Below are positions 61,785 to 64,000 of a stretch of DNA of 64,000 nucleotides, in pieces. The notes beneath the pieces were generated by a model, which saw only the letters and a list, made by a program, of their open reading frames with translations, was not told where the DNA came from and did not search any database. The translations under genes and the position numbers were made by a program. The stretch's first letter is position 1. Each line of letters opens with the position of its first letter. This stretch comes from Myxococcus xanthus (GTDB lineage: Bacteria; Myxococcota; Myxococcia; Myxococcales; Myxococcaceae). The stretch is taken from the NCBI RefSeq assembly GCF_900106535.1, contig NZ_FNOH01000002.1, forward strand, positions 62,001 through 126,000, in the 5' to 3' direction.

Positions 61785-62696
61785 TTACAGGTCCTGTCTG
61801 ACGAGCGCCTCGCGCAGCTCAGCCAACGCACGCGCGAGCATCCGGTCGATGCGGCTCTTTGGCGCTTTCCACGCCTCAGCAACGGAGCGCACCGACTGCG
61901 CCGGACGGTTGATTCCGAAGACGCGTGAGACAAGCTCGCGCTGTTCAGGGGCCAGTCGGCGCACGGCATCGAACACGAGGGCGCGCCGCTCAGCCGCCAG
62001 CAACTTTGCCTCTGGCGTCTCTTCGTCGGCGTCCAGGCACGACATCTCGCGGAGTGCGGATTCCAACTCGTCGACCCACGAGTCATCGGCAGAAGCACCG
62101 TCCGAGAAATGAGACGGTATGTCCATGCGGTGGACGCGGACGACGTTGCGTTCGTTGCTACGGATTGAACGCACGGTGCGACGCTTGTGCTCGCCGTCGC
62201 TCAGGTGAACGTCGGTGCCGTGCAAGCGCGCGTACTGTTCGCAGGCAGCCCGAGCCCGGAAGTAGGCAACCTGGCCGAACGACTGGCGCCCCCTCGTGGC
62301 GTCGTACTTGGACACCGCGCGAAGCATCGCCATGGCGGCAACTTGCGCGAGGTCATCAGGCGACAACGAGCCCGCGATGGGCAAGAGGGCCCCGACGATG
62401 CACCGGATGAGGGGCCTCACGGAGTCGAGCAACTCAGCGGACAACCGTCGCTCCAGCACGGCGTTGCCGCTCGCGCGGGCCGCCAGGATGCGGGACACGA
62501 GTTCGGATTGCCGAGCCGCCCGAAGGCCATACTCACTGTGTGAAACATGCTTCTTCGCACTCCCCCTGCGACAAATCGCTGCGTGAGACATCGCCCCAAC
62601 AGAAGCATGCCGCATGCCGACTACGCTCGATTCACAGACAGTCTCAGCCACGGCGCCTCTACGCTCTCGCGGTTGGGCTGCGCGTCGACGCTCCAT
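61785..62696 (-). CDS. phage-encoded sigma-70-family RNA polymerase sigma factor
   Basis: About 304 residues from ATG 62696. Region 2 is clear ('RPLIRCIVGALLPIAGSLSPDDLAQVAAMAMLRAVSKYDATRGRQSFGQVAYFRARAACEQYAR', with the DDLxQ core-binding element), as is region 4 at the C-terminus ('LAPEQRELVSRVFGINRPAQSVRSVAEAWKAPKSRIDRMLARALAELREAL', helix-turn-helix). Between them is a variable stretch (about 150-240). It could redirect host polymerase to phage late promoters. The start is uncertain: ATG 62786 (3 bp after copy F) or ATGs at 62615 and 62591 also fit the frame. 62696 lies 17 bp after copy E. Confidence 0.78.
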   Translation of the reverse strand: MERRRAAQPRERRGAVAETVCESSVVGMRHASVGAMSHAAICRRGSAKKHVSHSEYGLRAARQSELVSRILAARASGNAVLERRLSAELLDSVRPLIRCIVGALLPIAGSLSPDDLAQVAAMAMLRAVSKYDATRGRQSFGQVAYFRARAACEQYARLHGTDVHLSDGEHKRRTVRSIRSNERNVVRVHRMDIPSHFSDGASADDSWVDELESALREMSCLDADEETPEAKLLAAERRALVFDAVRRLAPEQRELVSRVFGINRPAQSVRSVAEAWKAPKSRIDRMLARALAELREALVRQDL

Positions 62697-62713
62697 CGGC
62701 ACGCAGTCGTTCC

Positions 62714-62747
62714 CCGCGTAAATGCGTGTGGATTTCGTCAACGGCTC
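62714..62747 (-). repeat. 34-bp start-associated repeat, copy E
   Basis: Reads leftward GAGCCGTTGAC, GAAATCCACAC, GCATTTACGCGG. It ends 17 bp before ATG 62696 of the sigma factor gene. Confidence 0.8.
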
Positions 62748-62789
62748 ACGCACGCTCGAAAGGCAGCGACGAAGGCGAGTCGGCATGTC

Positions 62790-62823
62790 CCGAGTAGATG
62801 CGTGCGACTTCCGCAAACAACTC
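62790..62823 (-). repeat. 34-bp start-associated repeat, copy F
   Basis: Reads leftward GAGTTGTTTGC, GGAAGTCGCAC, GCATCTACTCGG, the most diverged of the leftward copies. It ends 3 bp before an in-frame ATG at 62786 that could also start the sigma factor. Copies E and F are 76 bp apart, start to start. Confidence 0.75.
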
Positions 62824-62989
62824 AGGGCATCAACGCCCGTCATCAATCAAGCTCTCTTCCTATCCTCTCTCCTTCTTCTCTTTAGAAAAGATGGAGTAGT
62901 AGAAAGGAGGATAGGTAATAGAGAAGGCTAAGGATTTGGGGGAACGCGCTCCAGTGCCGCATGACGCCGGACGCCTCGCCGCGACGGCC
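62824..62989. promoter_or_regulatory. purine-rich centre of the divergent control region
   Basis: No gene. A pyrimidine-rich run (62850-62883) meets a purine-rich run (62884-62930), AT-richer than its surroundings. CCTATCCTC at 62859-62867 is repeated inverted as GAGGATAGG at 62907-62915, 39 bases apart. It separates two leftward copies (E, F) from three rightward copies (G, H, I) of the 34-bp repeat. It could be a promoter/operator centre or an easily melted replication start region; neither is shown. Confidence 0.5.
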
Positions 62990-63023
62990 GAGCCATTCGC
63001 GGAATCCGCACGCATGTACCAGT
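62990..63023 (+). repeat. 34-bp start-associated repeat, copy G
   Basis: Reads rightward GAGCCATTCGC, GGAATCCGCAC, GCATGTACCAGT. First of three rightward copies before the primase-like gene; no gene start follows directly. Confidence 0.8.
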
Positions 63024-63068
63024 GGCGACGCGCACCACCTGCCGCATACGCCCGGCTGACGATTCCGT

Positions 63069-63102
63069 GGGCCACTCGGAAAATCCGCACCCATTTACCG
63101 GA
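63069..63102 (+). repeat. 34-bp start-associated repeat, copy H
   Basis: Reads rightward GGGCCACTCGG, AAAATCCGCAC, CCATTTACCGGA. An ATG at 63107, 4 bp on, is in frame with the primase-like gene and could be an alternative start 27 codons upstream of ATG 63188. Confidence 0.8.
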
Positions 63103-63151
63103 TGCCATGCACGTACCCCACACGCATCCCGCCCCTGTCGCACTCCTCGCT

Positions 63152-63185
63152 GAGCCATTCGCAGAATCCGCACCCATTTACCCAG
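63152..63185 (+). repeat. 34-bp start-associated repeat, copy I
   Basis: Reads rightward GAGCCATTCGC, AGAATCCGCAC, CCATTTACCCAG. It ends 2 bp before ATG 63188 of the primase-like gene, on the opposite strand to copies A-F but in the same orientation relative to its gene. Confidence 0.85.
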
Positions 63186-63187
63186 GC

Positions 63188-64000
63188 ATGAGCCACGCGC
63201 CCGACACCACGCGCCTGCGCGCCCTTCGGCTGAAGGTCGCCTTCTACGCGTCCGCCCAGGACAACATCCCCCAAGCCGCTGAGCTGTCGTGGCCCGAACT
63301 GTCAGCGAAACTCATCACTCACCGTCGGAGTCAGTGCCCCACGTCGCCATGCGTCCGTGGCTGCCCCGCCAAGAATGGCCCCGCCTGGAGTCCCGTGAAC
63401 ATCGTCGAGCGGCGTCGCTCGGAGAACGTGCGCGCCGTCACGGTGGCCGTCTTCGACCTGGACCACCTGACGGCGGCGCAGCTCGCGTGCCTCGACGCCG
63501 TCGAGCGCCATGGACTCGCCTTCGCCGTCCACTCGACGCACAGCAACCGCCCGCCCGAGGACTACTGCCTGCGGCTGGTGATGCCGTTGTCCCGGCCTGT
63601 GCCCCCGCGCGAGTGGCCGTCCGTGCGCGAGGCCGCAATCCGCATGCTCGGACTCCCCGCCGACCCGGCAACGAAGGACCTGGCGCGCATCTACTACCTG
63701 CCAGATGCGCCCGTGGGTGCGGAGCCCTACACGGCCAGTGGAGACGGAGCGCCCCTCGACGTCGACGCGCTGCTCGCCATGTCCCGGGCTGGACTCCCCA
63801 CGGTGGCAGCCCCGGTGCCTTCCCCGAAGCCCGAGGAACCCGCCGACCTGTACGAGCTGCGGGCCCTCTTGCGTCGCATCCGCAAGCCCGAGCACCTCGC
63901 CATCGTCCGCCGCGCCCTTGCCGGTGAGCCCCTGGCTGCCGTCGGCGAGCAGGACACGACGCTGAACACGCTCATGTCATGCGCCGCCTTTGTCTTGCCG
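63188..64000 (+). CDS. phage primase-polymerase-like replication protein (partial)
   Basis: An open frame from ATG 63188 (MSHAPDTTRLRALR) runs to the window end without a stop (271 codons). Residues 70-190 resemble the archaeo-eukaryotic-type primase domain at the N-terminus of phage primase-helicases: 'VAVFDLDHLTAAQL', 'FAVHSTHSNRPPEDYCLRLVMPLSRPVPPREWPSV' and 'ATKDLARIYYLPDAP'. 'FDLDH' would supply the metal aspartates. Residues 200-271 begin a linker that usually leads to a helicase domain. It would start phage DNA replication and is the only rightward phage gene besides the moron at 44131. Confidence 0.65.
   Translation, partial: MSHAPDTTRLRALRLKVAFYASAQDNIPQAAELSWPELSAKLITHRRSQCPTSPCVRGCPAKNGPAWSPVNIVERRRSENVRAVTVAVFDLDHLTAAQLACLDAVERHGLAFAVHSTHSNRPPEDYCLRLVMPLSRPVPPREWPSVREAAIRMLGLPADPATKDLARIYYLPDAPVGAEPYTASGDGAPLDVDALLAMSRAGLPTVAAPVPSPKPEEPADLYELRALLRRIRKPEHLAIVRRALAGEPLAAVGEQDTTLNTLMSCAAFVLP

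Larger units (their letters stand above)
35815..64000. mobile_element. siphovirus-type prophage integrated in comF (right end outside window)
   Basis: Complete structural and lysis modules in phage order on the minus strand: sigma factor, small and large terminase, portal, protease, HK97 capsid, connectors, tail tube, frameshifted chaperone, tape measure, distal tail, tail tip, lysis genes. Cargo genes (toxin/immunity, kinases) lie against the left attachment site in comF. Dispersed 34-bp repeats mark only this interval. No integrase, excisionase or repressor is seen, so these should lie to the right of 64000. All virion genes I can judge are intact, so it may be inducible. Confidence 0.9.

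Noticed and set aside
62990-63185. CRISPR array made of the 34-bp repeats
   Set aside because: Copies are scattered over 19 kb on both strands, differ from each other, have irregular spacing, and no cas genes are present.

Overview
The window is high-GC DNA from a myxobacterium, most likely Myxococcus or a close relative. The pointers are an AgmX/PglI-type C-terminal domain protein, a protein of the Myxococcus paralogous DUF2381 family, SitA-like lipoprotein toxins with Imm11-type immunity proteins, a two-component and chemotaxis repertoire, and many signal-peptide proteins of unknown function. I made this assignment from recognised families only; no search was run.

Positions 1-35.8 kb are host chromosome. 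In order: a patatin-like lipoprotein, an AgmX/PglI-domain protein, a GNAT, MiaE, an SLC13 permease, GTP-dependent PEP carboxykinase, a TPR protein plus periplasmic-binding lipoprotein pair, and a leftward biotin block (bioB-bioF-bioD, then a small unknown and a class I aminotransferase). Next come radA, a SitA-like toxin/immunity pair, a broken GH18 chitinase gene, a dihydrofolate-reductase-like gene, a sensor kinase, a chemoreceptor, a TenA/PqqC-like protein, a NUDIX hydrolase, an NtrC-type regulator, envelope proteins, the rsfS-rlmH operon, an RtcB paralogue, a GNAT, gpmI, and the first third of comF.

The comF reading frame breaks off at about 35.82 kb, where a siphovirus-type prophage begins; it runs past the right end of the window. 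Almost all its genes are leftward. From right to left: a partial primase-like gene (rightward), a divergent control region, a phage sigma factor, a zinc-finger protein, small and large terminase, portal, prohead protease, HK97-type capsid, connectors, tail tube proteins, a frameshifted tail chaperone, tape measure, distal tail protein, a 1078-residue tail tip protein ending in a Hint domain, two AT-richer membrane-protein morons, and a lysis block (coiled-coil membrane protein, M15 endolysin, holin-like protein, small coiled-coil membrane protein). The end next to the attachment site carries cargo: a second SitA-like toxin/immunity pair homologous to the host pair, and a DUF2381 protein/Ser-Thr kinase/pseudokinase set.

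The most unusual signal is a 34-bp non-palindromic sequence present in nine good copies, all inside the prophage right of 43.98 kb. Every copy is oriented with the gene that follows it and usually ends 1-20 bases before that gene's start codon. Five copies occupy the divergent control region. It resembles in logic the start-associated sequences of some mycobacteriophages and may be a phage promoter or operator, possibly read by the sigma factor encoded beside it. Other notable points are a textbook -1 slippery site (GGGAAAA) in the tail chaperone gene, a kinase-pseudokinase pair, duplicated tube proteins, and a BirA-like palindrome upstream of bioB.
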